In this document: one piece after another, positions 1 to 10,868 of the stretch | Layout: every line of letters starts with the position of its first letter | Numbering within the stretch: the stretch's first letter is position 1 | NCBI GenBank assembly: GCA_002682825.1 | Contig: NOKP01000001.1 | Location: 3,103,296 to 3,167,295, forward strand | DNA length: 64,000 nt | Direction of reading: 5' to 3' | Source of the DNA: Neonectria sp. B-13 | Lineage: Eukaryota > Ascomycota > Sordariomycetes > Hypocreales > Nectriaceae | Made by a program: the position numbers and the translations under genes | Notes under the pieces: model-generated | What the model was told of the DNA's origin: nothing | The model's input: only the letters and a program-made list of their open reading frames with translations | Database searches by the model: none

Positions 1-2562
1 TGGACGGACAGGATCTGGGTTCAGCGAGCCAGCGAGACACTTGAACTCCTTCTTGCGATTGCCACAGGGGCATGAGACAAACATTTTCAACTGGCAGGCG
101 TTTGACTCATTGCAGGCTGAGATTGAAAGTTAGTGGAATTCTTCGGTGAAGGTATTCAGGAGTGCTCACGAGTTTGTCCATGGCAGACGTTCTGGCAGGC
201 ATGGTTGCAGAAGAGCTTCGACTTTCCACAGACCTGCTCACAACCATTCTGAGCGTCGCCACACTCTCCAGGACGATGGCAAAGCTTTCGACAAGCGTGA
301 AGTCTGGCAAACGTATTAGTATTCTTGTCTTCAGGTATCCGAGGTGCAGACTACATACCCGCACTGGAGCTTCTGCCCACAAGGCTCCCCACAATGGGCC
401 TGCTGAATATGACATGGCTTGTTGGCGATTTTCTTTTTTCCGCAAGCGCAAGTCTTCTCGGTCAGGTAGGGGCACGGAGGACAGTCAACATCATCAGCGT
501 GGCATTGGTGGTCAACCACGGGATGGCCACAGGCTGGCTGCTGCCTACACTTGGACGTGCAGTCTGGCTGGCGAGTTCCGCAAGGCTGGGGCGGTTGCAA
601 AACAGTCGCGCCACAGTTACAACTGATTTCATTCCAGATGGCCTCGGGGCAAGTCGAGCAGGGCCCCCGATGGCAGAGCTTATCGCACAAGTGGCTGCCG
701 CACTTCAATGGTCGGCCGCAAGTCTGGAGGCAAATGTGCTCAGCCTCAACCGGGAGGGAGTCGACGGCAGAGCGTTGCTTTTTTTGTTGGGCAATCCTCT
801 GCTGTGCCTTCTTTTCACCAGAACAGCAACGTTCGCCGCATCGGTGACGTCCACAGTTCCTGTTTGCCTGACAAACTTTGAAGCACAAAGGATGCTGAAC
901 GTCTCCTTGGTGGCAGATCGTCTGGCTTGTGACTCGACCGCAGCGGCAATCAATGTCCATAAGCTCACTGCATGAAACGCAGTCGCCGATATGACAGAGA
1001 GAAGTGCAGAGATGGCCGCACGGGAGCAGCTTCTCGCATGGTTTGTCACAGTGAGAAATTTCGTCCTCGCAAGACTGTCTCGGATGTTCCATGAGCTCTT
1101 CGAGAAGAGTTTTCCCACACGGGCAATGAGTTACCACATCCGGCGCCAAGGGGCAGTGAGCTGGGAGCTCGTCTTGTGCGTGGCAAGACGTTTCGCATCT
1201 GTGAATACCACAGTCGTAGGCTCTTCCGCAAGTGTTTCCACAATTGAAAGAGCCTGTGAACCAGGACACATCAGATGGATTGTAGGAGTCGCACGCGTCG
1301 TCTTGCTGGGAGCACTTCATCTGCTTCTCGACCTTTCCACAGTAACACTTGGCCTTGACCTCGACGGGGCAATCTCCACAGAGTCCTGGGTGACAAGGCT
1401 GGGAACACATATGCTCTCCACAGGAGAGGAAGTCGCCACAGGGCTCAAGACAGCTCCAGCCATTGTGATAGTCGGTTTCCCTGCAAGGCTTGCGATTTGT
1501 TTGCTTGCCGCAGTAGCAGGGCTCTGGCGGGCTCAGCACTGCACAAGGTGGACAGGGTCCAGCGTGGCATTGAAGAGGGCAGGGGTGAGGACAGGTCGCC
1601 TTTGGTTTGGAACATGTCTGTCCACAGGAGTGTGGAGGCAGGAAGTTACTGGCCTGACTTGGGCTAGTCTCCTTGCCGCACCAACAGTGATAGGAATTGG
1701 GTCCTTCGGATAGGTGCGAGTTGCAACCAGGGCAACGCCAGACAGTGTCCCCAGAGTTGTTGTCGACCTTCATGGAGCTATCATACCATTCCTGGGCACA
1801 ATGGAGATGTACGACGGTCCAGCAGGTGTTGCATGACCAGACTTCGCATTCTCGAGTAACTTCCTCGGTGCAGACTCGGCATTCGTAGTTCAAGTTGTTA
1901 ATGTCCTCCTGGATTCGCTGCCACAGTTCGGATGCCGTGGACTTTGGAACTTCTGGCCTAGCCTTCTTTGGCTTCCGTCGATTCCTTGATCTGGAAGAAG
2001 TCTGCTGTTGGGCTTGAGATGAGGGTTGAGATTGAGAGCTAGTGGACGTGTCAGTGTCATGCATTCAGCAACGATCTATCAGGTTCGGGAAGCCTTACCT
2101 TCTTCCAGGTACCGGTTGGCCAGGGACGAACTCGGGGGCATCTGCACTCAGAGAGAGTGCTTCCGTGCCCGCTTGGCTGACTTGGTCGGAATCGGTGGTT
2201 AAGCGACCACCAAACCGCCGCTGAGGTCCAACCTGGAAAGAGCCTCGAGGCTGGGTGTCTGAGCCACGAGCACCGCCAGCTCGCCCGCCGCGTCTATTTC
2301 GCCGGCCTCTCGAGGCGCCTGAACTTTCAGGGGTAGTGGATGACTCTGGCTGGGCCGTTGGCTGGGCCGTTGAGGCAGAACTGGGTTCTGAGACGTCCCT
2401 CTCGGCGGGGGCGTTTCTGCCCCCGCGAGAGGCACCATTTCCACTTCCATTCCCACGGCCACGTCCTCTTCCGCCGCGGCCTCTACGGCGTCCTCCACGT
2501 GAACTACCTCCTCTCGATCCCTGAGCCTGGCTGGGGGCCTGTTGTCCCTCTGCCTCTGCCAT
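1..2562 (-). CDS. fap1: NF-X1-type zinc-finger protein (FAP1-like), partial
   Basis: Four exons are visible: 2562-2099, 2038-359, 303-170 and 116-1, running off the left edge, for 798 codons. Introns of 60, 55 and 53 bp have GTAAGG, GTATGT and GTGAGC donors; intron 2 carries a TACTAATAC-type branch site and intron 3 CACTAAC, and the frame is kept across all joins. The N-terminus (to about residue 155) is Ser/Gly/Arg-rich with RGG-like runs. A RING/PHD-like Cys block follows (CRVCTEEV ... WRCPGC), then a long series of NF-X1 fingers with repeated CG.H.C..CH..C spacing. NF-X1/FAP1 proteins are putative E3 or transcription-associated factors; yeast Fap1 binds FKBP12. The R3H domain expected at the C-terminus would lie outside the window. 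The ATG at 2562 (MAEAEGQQ) is the first ATG of the open frame; the only upstream extension would need a GTG. Family assignment is secure, function in this organism is inferred. Confidence 0.93.
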
Positions 2563-5500
2563 AGTTGCGACAACGACAAACTTTGACGATGGAGAAGTCG
2601 TCGTAGTGGCGGCTGGAGACGTTGAGAAGTGGGAGTGCGCTTTGTGAAATACAGCGTCTTCGTAGAAAGAAAAGAAACAAGGAGAGTTAGGGAAAGGCAA
2701 CGCTCCGGGCACAGTGGCAGTGAGAGAAAGTGAGGATGCAACGGAGAGGCCAGGGTTCGGGAGTCGGGGAGAGGGCTACTATGTATAGGATCTTTCAATG
2801 CTCGTGGGCGAGGTTCAAAGAGGCGTTTGCCTTGGTGGGGCGCTCGGCTGTGGCAAGGCCGGGCGTTGGCCTGCCTTGTGCCCCTCTAGAGTCACGACTC
2901 ACCACCCACAGCACTTGCTGTACTTTGTATGTTCAGTACGAATTACCTTGCCGCACTGTGACTCCAGAACTGCAAATCTGCCACCGGATTGGCTTACCGT
3001 CAGAATGAGTCACTCATGCTCTGCCCCAACTTCGACTTCATTCCTTAGTGGTCAAACAAGGAAAACGCCTTTCAAGGAAGAAGAGTCATACGAGTGGTTA
3101 AGTCATCTCGCTCCATTCGGCATATCTCCTAGTAATCTAGAAAATTCGAGGGATGAGTCGCCCCTGGCTTTGAGATCAGTCATCAGCCATTGCTTGTTGT
3201 GGCTCAATTAGGTGGTGCTGCAGCCAACAGCAGGCTTCAGCATTCTGTCTTTCCAATCCCACAGTGCGCCATTTGTGCAGGGTAGGTGGCGTGCCAAAAA
3301 CAAACAAAAAGGGTCCTTGCATGATAAGTTATATCTTCATATTTTGAATCACTCTCGGCCTCTCTTACTTCTTCGATTACTTGCCTTATGTCTCGTAGAT
3401 TATTACTTTTCTATTCCCATTTGGGTTTGTTCGTAAGTTTTTAAAAAGCGTTTCAGGTGTAACTAATCCGCCCATTCGTGGCTTCAACAACATCCTTATC
3501 AAATATCCTACGTCATCGAATAAAGCAACAAGGCATCCTTGCTCCGATTGGCTAGAAAGAGAGGCTTGAGTGATGTGCTCCCCTTGGCGACAAGGCAAAC
3601 AAGTACGCTTTATAGCTGTGGTGCACAGAGTGGCACATAGTCGCATATGCAAGGAAGCTGGACTCATTTTGTTGCTCCCCCGCCCTATACATCTTCCACC
3701 TATTCAACATCCGATGGGAAGAAAGTTTTTTCAGGCCATTCTTGTACTAGTTATGGAGGTTAGAATGCTTTCGGTCATAATTGAGAACATCTTCTTAACT
3801 TAACTCGACGACCTCCTAAATGGCTCGGCCGTAGACGAGGAAGTGACAAGTTTTAACCATCCGCTGCTGATACCATGGGAGGACGGCGATTCTTCTCTAT
3901 CCCAAGACTTGCTGAGGTTTATGCAAGCTTTTAGATAAATGTCGGTCGTCGCTGGTCAGGACTTTGTAAACTAGAGGGGTCGGTTGGGTGGATTCTAGGC
4001 TGGAATTTCAGGTGCCGCCAGGTGTTCTTCTGCACGGGGTTTGGGAGTTAACCACTGATGCATAAATAAGCGTGCTCCAAAAGGTAAAGTTGATGGTCGA
4101 CCGGTCGAACGGTTCTGAACGGGTTTGCGAATGTTTCAAACGAGGTGCGATATATGTGTTCGACGTGGGGATGGGTGATGCTTGGGCTGGGCGATGATGA
4201 GGTAAAGAAAACAAGACACGAGGATGACGGGGAGGGGCGAGTACTGAAACAAGTGAAATTGAATTTCCCTGGGCAGTACAGACTATGTACAGTACAAGGC
4301 GGACGCTCCTGACAGACTATCGGATTCTAACGAGACGGAAACCAGTCAATGCTGGGCTACTCGAAACTACGAAGGAGCTGGCTCTGAACGTACCTAGCAG
4401 TAGGATAACCAGCTCAAGTCCTCACTGCTAAGACTGTGGCAGAGTAGTATATGCTATCTCATACCTAACTTATACCCCTAATTTCCAACTATGCCTAGTG
4501 AAGTTATGGTAAACCACCATGTTTTCAATGTCTGGAAGAGAGCAGCTGAACAGTCAGTTTGCAACACTGCTTACTATGGTAGCTCAGGCAAAGTGCGAGA
4601 GCCCGGCAGAATAGGCAGAATGCCACTCGGTATGTCCAGGCTGATAGAGCCCAGAGCCCACGCGGGGTTGGAGACTGGGTGTGCTAGACCGAAACAAAAC
4701 TCGTAGTCTTCACAAGGGTATCTTTGACACCACCAAGACCCTGCCTCAGATATTTCTGTTGCCATCAATTACGCCATGGATGGAGGGACAGACAGACGAA
4801 GCCGCTCGGGGCAACGGCTGTTCTGTTGCAGTCGTCTCCATACGACGACGGATCGCCTGTCGGAAACGAGGCATCTGATGCGGGGTTTGGCCTGGTGACA
4901 GAGCTGAATCCCACTGCACTGCACTGCGACCCAACCAAATGTGTCCCATCGCAGTTATGACAACACTTGTACAGCAATTGCATGGGTGTGCCATTCAGAG
5001 GTCATGACGCTGCTGGACGGCCGCGAATTGGTGTCGGGCTCTGTCTGAGCTCGAGGATGGCGTCCGCCGCCAAACATCCACATTTGCCCGCTTTGCGGTG
5101 TCAGTGGAGCTTGTCGTGCCTGAAGGCTGACGGCGTGCCCGTTGAAGGTGTCTTGCCAAGGATGGCGACGTGCCCGGAGTGGGTAACCGGCGCAAATGGT
5201 GATGGTTTCAGCGGCGCCTAGGGCTTAGGCGCATGCCAGTGAAACAGCCCGAGACTGGTTCAAGACAGTGAGATTCCCGTTTCTGGACGATGAGTGCGAA
5301 GTCCCAATTCCCAATACAGCGCAATTACACGGCGTGTGTATGGAGTGTATGCATGTTTCGTTTGTCTTCTTCAACTCTAATTTTAACCCTTGGGGTTTTT
5401 TTGTGCCTGGCAGCGGGGATGAATGCAACCATCCATTGGCTCTGTGCTACTTGCTTCCGTGGCCTCTAGAAGTACACAGGGCTGTTATCCCGGCCCTGGT

Positions 5501-6391
5501 TAATTAATAGACGCAATGCTACTGTATTAGTACGGAGTGAAGAGTACATAAGCATAAGCTCCAGTGCATGGCCGGCCGACAAGGCCCGCGCAAGTACCGA
5601 AGCCTGGGCAAAAATCATCGGGAAACGGCTTAACTCGTCAGTCAGCGCTATCGTATTTTAGGTGGCGTACCACGTTGACCAAAAAATCCGATCCATTCAG
5701 GGGAAGCATACTAGTACTACTAGTACTAATGTACGTATTTGCAGCCCGTACGTAGTAGCCGGAATTCGCTCATCTCCTTACAAAGTACGTACCATGCTTT
5801 ACTCCGTATTCGACAATGGAGGTAGGCGCAAGCCCCGGCACTTCGTGATTATGGGGCCTCACACGGCCAATTTTGGGCGTCTGAGAGTGAAACTGGCCTC
5901 GTTCGGAGATGGAAATCGGTTGTGAATGCCACTCGTAGTCTGGTTCGACAGATATCAACACATGGAATGGTTTGGGCCACCTGCACCGAGTGCGTGTAAC
6001 CCTGTTCCTGCTTCGAGCCTATTTCACAAAGCGTCAACGTCTGATGGAAGTACCTCGTACATACATACTTAAGGCAAGTGCCCGCCCCGACTCCCGTATA
6101 AATGACCACCCTAGCAACCCTTTACGAAACGTGCTGAGCTAAAACATGACTCGGTCCACTCTCTGGCTCAGCCTCGTGCTCTGTAACCGCCGATCCTAGA
6201 AGGAGCAAGCCCGCAATTCAGGAGGACTTCTGTATTGGACTTGGGCACTTTTTGGGCTTTCACTGCCGGTCAGCATTGCCCCCGCCCATCATTTGGTCTT
6301 GTATTAAATGCGACCCCCTCGCTGAGACTCGCGCGCTGATCTCACCTGCCCCCTTTCGCCCTGCAGACCCGTTGAGAGATCTTCTACAACC
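2563..6391. other. Gene-free intergenic region between divergent genes
   Basis: About 3.8 kb between the start of the FAP1-like gene and the PGAP4-like gene, so it holds both promoters. Only short open frames without family features occur. It becomes AT-richer around 3.2-4.8 kb. Near 5707-5726 there is a nested palindromic tract built of ACTAGTACT, and a TACTCCGTA word lies at 5800-5808. No tRNA or 5S signature was seen. Confidence 0.6.
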
Positions 6392-6406
6392 ATGGAGCTA
6401 TCGTGA
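6392..6406 (+). promoter_or_regulatory. Short uORF 1 (4 codons) in PGAP4-like leader
   Basis: An ATG in ACAACCATGG context, close to an ideal fungal start context, opens a four-codon frame ending in TGA upstream of the glycosyltransferase gene. It lies just before a probable 5'-UTR intron (6422-6477; GTAAGA donor, GCTAACG branch, GTCAG acceptor). Its presence in the mature leader depends on the transcription start, which is not known. Confidence 0.45.
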
Positions 6407-6481
6407 TATTGGGTTTCCACGGTAAGACTGGCCTCAGGCCGACCACCCGTGGACTTCCTCACAGCTAACGTCGTCAGTTCG

Positions 6482-6556
6482 ATGCCGCTTGAAACGAATC
6501 ATCCTGTCATGTCACACATTGTCTCGCGCTGTTCAACTGTACAATATCCATCATGA
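6482..6556 (+). promoter_or_regulatory. uORF 2 (24 codons) overlapping the main start as ATGA
   Basis: This uORF begins at 6482, right after the probable 5'-UTR intron, and stops at TGA 6554-6556. The stop overlaps the main ATG (6553-6555) in the four-base arrangement ATGA. Such stop-start overlap permits termination-coupled reinitiation, but most scanning ribosomes would normally be diverted. The arrangement is read directly from sequence; the regulatory role is inferred. Confidence 0.5.
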
Positions 6557-7806
6557 AGCCTGTCGTCGCCAACGTAGCACTGGCAGTGGCCTGGCTTCTT
6601 CTATTCCGATACTGTCAAAACCATTCTTTCTACGATCCCTCGTCGTTCTTCCACGATCCGAACCGCGCCTACGCCCAGACGTACTCCGCCGTCAGAGAAA
6701 CCGAATCCGACAAATTCCTCATCAAAGCGGCCTCGACACCGGCCACCGCGGCCCAACCTTGGGTGTATGAGGGCAAGAATGTGGGATACGATGACTCTAA
6801 GAAGCCCGAGGGATTGAGCCTTTGCATTGGAATCCCGAGTATTCGTCGCGACAGGGAGCAATTTGTTGGGAGGACCGTTGCATCCTTGGTCGACTCTCTC
6901 AGTCCCGAGCAGCGGAGAAGAATCAACTTAAAGGTGCTGCTGGCAGACGACATCCCACAGCAGAACCCCGCGTACGGAGAGGCCTGGCTTCATAACATTG
7001 CCGACGAGGTGTTTGTCTACGGCGACGACCAACCTGCGGTTGACGGATATCGTCAAATCACCAATACCTCGCTTCGCTGGGCTTTCGAAGACCCGAGGAA
7101 CAAGCGTGTGCAAATGGATTATGCAAACCTGATGGCATCGTGCAAAGACCAAGGGTCTGACTATTTTGTTCTGGTTGAAGACGACGTCATTACCTCTCGA
7201 GATTGGTTCGAACGACTGATCAGCTCAATCGAGAAGGTCGAGGCGCAAAGCACCTCGCAGGATTGGCTCTATCTGCGATTGTTTTACACCGAGGTCTACT
7301 TGGGCTGGAACTCCGAGGAGTGGCCCTATTACCTTGGAAACAGTATCCTCATCTACCTGGCAGTCGTCGGCATGGTGCTGTTTTGGCGATGGAAGAGCCC
7401 CGCGATGAGACATTTGAAGGCTGTTGATCTCGTCAAGTCCAATTCTGTCTTCGTTTACACCATAACAGCGTGGCTGGCAGCGTACATTGGATTGTACTTT
7501 ATGGCTGGAAGGCTCTTGGTCAGCCCCTGGCGAGCCGGCGTCCATGAGATGCCGCGATATGGGTGCTGTGCGCAGGGACTTGCCATGCCACATCGCAATC
7601 TCGCAATGTTGGAGCAGAGTCTGAGAGAACCGCCGTATAAGCTTGCTGGAGACTCTTTCATCGACATGGTTGCCGACCGAGAGGGCTTGAAGAAATGGGC
7701 CATGGTTCCCAGCGTGCTGCAGCATATCGGCATCAGAGGCTCATCCGACAAAGGGTATCTCAAAACGACCTGGAACTTTAGTTTCGAGAAGGAGCCGTGG
7801 CAATGA
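6553..7806 (+). CDS. PGAP4-like GPI-glycan glycosyltransferase, multi-pass
   Basis: Single-exon, 417 aa. Residues 5-21 form an N-terminal membrane anchor. A GT-A-like domain starts about residue 88 (LCIGIPSIRRDREQF) and carries an acidic EDD motif at 209-211 (VLVEDDVIT), in the place of a DxD metal/sugar-nucleotide site. Two closely spaced membrane segments (about 262-279 and 298-318) then interrupt the catalytic region before a conserved-looking C-terminal part (GCCAQGLAMPHR, 337-348). An N-terminal anchor, EDD and a tandem-TM insertion inside a GT-A fold is the architecture known for PGAP4/TMEM246, the Golgi enzyme adding GalNAc to the first mannose of GPI anchors; the length is also close to the human protein (about 400 aa). 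The sugar donor in this fungus is not deducible. Two uORFs and a likely 5'-UTR intron precede it. Confidence 0.8.
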   Translation: MKPVVANVALAVAWLLLFRYCQNHSFYDPSSFFHDPNRAYAQTYSAVRETESDKFLIKAASTPATAAQPWVYEGKNVGYDDSKKPEGLSLCIGIPSIRRDREQFVGRTVASLVDSLSPEQRRRINLKVLLADDIPQQNPAYGEAWLHNIADEVFVYGDDQPAVDGYRQITNTSLRWAFEDPRNKRVQMDYANLMASCKDQGSDYFVLVEDDVITSRDWFERLISSIEKVEAQSTSQDWLYLRLFYTEVYLGWNSEEWPYYLGNSILIYLAVVGMVLFWRWKSPAMRHLKAVDLVKSNSVFVYTITAWLAAYIGLYFMAGRLLVSPWRAGVHEMPRYGCCAQGLAMPHRNLAMLEQSLREPPYKLAGDSFIDMVADREGLKKWAMVPSVLQHIGIRGSSDKGYLKTTWNFSFEKEPWQ

Positions 7807-9125
7807 GGATAAGAGAAGGGACAGTTACAAATCGTTGTGGATGAGGTTGAAGAGGAAACCGGAGTCGGCTGGCGACAGAAACGTGACGAAAAACGTTTGT
7901 TATACTCAGGATACCTTTCTTGACCAATGCCCATGGCTTATCATGAGACTCAGCCAACCACGGAATCTCCCACCTCAGTCGCGACCTTGATTCATTGTCG
8001 GGAACTGTTCAGCTACCAGCACATCATCCCGAGGTGAGATGCGCATGAGTGCCAGGTCACTCTCATACCCCCGGTTAACGGCTCAGGTTGACATGTCTCC
8101 AGGAGGGTGGCAGCCGGGCTTTCTCGGTGAGTCGGAGAAGGGCAAAGGATGCCGATGGAAGTGCATGTCCAGAACCGCGCTTTGAGCGAAGCCTCGGTAA
8201 ACCGCCGTTGATGATCAAGGGAGGAAGATGAGAGGGCGGCAAACGTTCCCGAAGGAAAGCGTCCGCATGACTGGGCTTCGGGAGAGGCCGGGACTGGTCT
8301 TCCGGCTCCGAAAGCTCACTCGGGATGTGGTTCACCACCCACCCCGGTCCAACACTTCAGCCATTCGCCCTGACTAATGACGATGCGGGCGTCGAAGGCT
8401 TGGGCCCGTATCTCGTCCCGGTGGATCTCGCTGTCAGTTCCCCGGAGGAGCGGAGAGATGGCGGTCTGGGGTCCCGAAGCTCTTTGAACTTGTGAATTAG
8501 GATCGGGGAGCTTGTAAGACACCAGCTTGCACCCTAACCCAACCTTGGACAGGTCGGGATTAACACGGCGCAGCTGGCCGCCCTGGTTTGGACAATAGCA
8601 TGCACCAAACTAAAGAGCCCTAGAATAGTTCACGAGAATAAATCGTATGGCTATGAACCTAAGGAAGCTCGGGTTTCAGAGCATCGTGCACGGAGGCTGA
8701 CTTGACCCACAACCGGAGCGTTGGTGCATAACAAGTGTGGCGTAGTAGGCCAGCTCTGATCCCTCCGTTCGTTGCCTATCAATGTCCCGGGCACCGTGGT
8801 GTGATGCGGGTGTGTTCCATACCCCAGTGCAGACCGTCGGTGAGGAAACATTTTGTGACGACATTGAAGCATTAATTATCACGAATTTGCGTCGATGTCT
8901 TGTTCTTTCGGTGTGTTATGGCAACGCGCGAGCGAGATCGGAGTTTGAACTGCCCGCTTGTCTCAAGCGTTGGGGGGACTACGTAGCAAAAGAGCCGTGC
9001 ACGTGACCTCTCAACATCGCCGCCTCCAATTTTCGGCGCGACGTTGAATTTGGGGGTCATCCGGGCCTCAAACACCTACTCAACGACACCCTGCGCGACT
9101 AAGTGACGGCTCAAGATCCTCCAAG
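7807..9125. other. Intergenic region, no gene seen
   Basis: About 1.3 kb comprising the 3' flank of the PGAP4-like gene and the promoter of MPC1. The open frames present are short and lack family features or credible splice continuations. Confidence 0.6.
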
Positions 9126-9880
9126 ATGGCTGCACTCGTGAAGGCAATTAACGCCAAGATCCGGTCGAACCCGGTCTCGGATTACTTATGCTCGACCCGT
9201 ACGTCTTCCCCCCTCTGTAGAGCCTATTCCGTCTCTCCTCCGATGTGTCCGCCGACCAACGCAGGCCTGCGAAAGGCCCAGCTAGACAGCTGACGTGGGC
9301 GCCGCAACCAAAGCAAGGGAGAGTATGGTGTCCGAGGCGGGCCCGCGGATGCGATCGTGGTTGTTGTGGCCGCCAATTGGCGGGTGGCTGGTGCTCAACG
9401 AACATCGACGGAGCCGTGATATCTCTCGATACCACGGTTCAAGGGTCATTGACTCACCGAGACGACACAAGCTGACTCTGGACTCTTTTAGACTTCTGGG
9501 GCCCCGCCTCCAACTTCGGTATCCCCATTGCCGCCATCTTGGACACTCAGAAGAGCCCCGAAATGTGAGATAGCCTTCGTTGGCCCCGTTGAGAAACCCC
9601 GATGCTGACTCACCGGCTTCGTAGGATCTCCGGACAGATGACGGGTGCGTTGGTCATCTACGCCGGAACCTTCATGCGCTACTCCTTGGCCGTCCAGCCC
9701 CGTAACTACCTCCTCTTCGCCTGCCACTTCGTCAACGAGGGTGCCCAGCTCACCCAAGGATACCGATACCTCAACTACCACTATTGGGGCGGGAAGGAGA
9801 AGATGGCCACGGCTGCGGAGGTGGCCAAGGACAAGATCGAGCAGGTCGGCGCGAAGGTTGAGAACGCGGTCAGCAAATAA
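9126..9880 (+). CDS. mpc1: Mitochondrial pyruvate carrier subunit MPC1
   Basis: Three exons, 9126-9198, 9492-9564 and 9625-9880, give 133 aa. Intron 1 is 293 bp (GTACGT...TTTTAG) and intron 2 is 60 bp (GTGAGA...CGTAG); all joins preserve frame. Key family signatures are the [17 protein letters not shown] block at residues 23-39, the SGQMTGAL motif around 50-57, and [20 protein letters not shown] around 68-87, which together mark MPC1 rather than MPC2. The protein forms a heterodimer with MPC2/MPC3 in the inner mitochondrial membrane and imports pyruvate. The charged amphipathic C-terminal tail (about 105-133) is usual in fungal MPC1. The start is fixed by the conserved N-terminus, in CAAGATGG context. 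Pyruvate carboxylase lies next on the same strand. Confidence 0.95.
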
Positions 9881-10858
9881 AGAAGCTGGGCCTCGGGAAG
9901 TGTCAAGAAGTCGAGGAGTGTTGCTGGGGGCGGTTATTGATAATTGGAGCGTCTCGGGCTTGGAGCTCGGGGTTTCGGAGAGTGTGCGTGGCCAATACAG
10001 ACACGCACCCACGCCATACGTAGTATGCAGCTGCGAGATGGCCTCCAAGCCCATCTAGATTGCACCATGACCTGGGTACCTGCAGTGCCCGCGCCCCCAG
10101 GTGTGCGAAGGAACGGCCTATTTTTTTCTTTCTTCCGGGTTCTAGAGTCTAGAGACATCCAGCACTATTAGAGAATGGGCCGCCAAAGTGCCTCGCCGAG
10201 CTGCGAGCTGTGACTGGAGCGAGTGAGCGTGACGGATGAAACCCCCGCAACCGAGAGCCCAGACGTGCCCTTGAACGAACCGCTAATGAGCCCGAGAGTG
10301 ACGAGTTGCTAGCGGTGCATTTGCCGCCTTTGCCCACAGATACCGGTGCGGTACGGCGGTGGCTGAAGGAGCCAAGGCACACCAACGACACCCCACCAAC
10401 GCGGCTCAAAGGGACCCGAAGGCCTGTCCGCTGTTGGTCCGGGCATGGCAGGCAGGCCACGACAGCGCTGCGAGGTGCGAGAATCTCGGGAGGAGAAGAG
10501 ATCTGGCTGGGGTGGGCCCGGCTGGGGACCCCGATCTTGCCCTGGACGGCCATCTTCATGGCTATTTGTTGCAGTGGGCAGGGGGGAGGACGAGTGCAGC
10601 TGTGAGGTCACAGTGATGGCGCGGACCCTGGCCAATGGAAGCCACGCTGTGTGTGCTATATATCAAGACTCTGGAGGTGACCTGGAGTCTGTCTGTACGA
10701 AGTAGGTGCTGGAGCGCAGCATTGTTCGAGTTACTGCCGAGTCCGCTTGTATCCTTGGTTAGCCGCTCCTCACAGATGCAGTCGCGCATTTGCCTCGCCC
10801 TCCCTGGTCCGGATCCCACATGATGCGCGCCATCTGCAGCACGTTTACGGCACTTCGT

Positions 10859-10868
10859 CCTCTAGAGG
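10859..10868. repeat. Isolated CCTCTAGAGG palindrome
   Basis: A perfect 10-bp palindrome identical to the core of the 12-bp palindrome in the tandem array 2.2 kb downstream, also followed by a purine-rich GTTAAGGG tract resembling the array's GTAAGG/GTAAAG. Confidence 0.5.
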
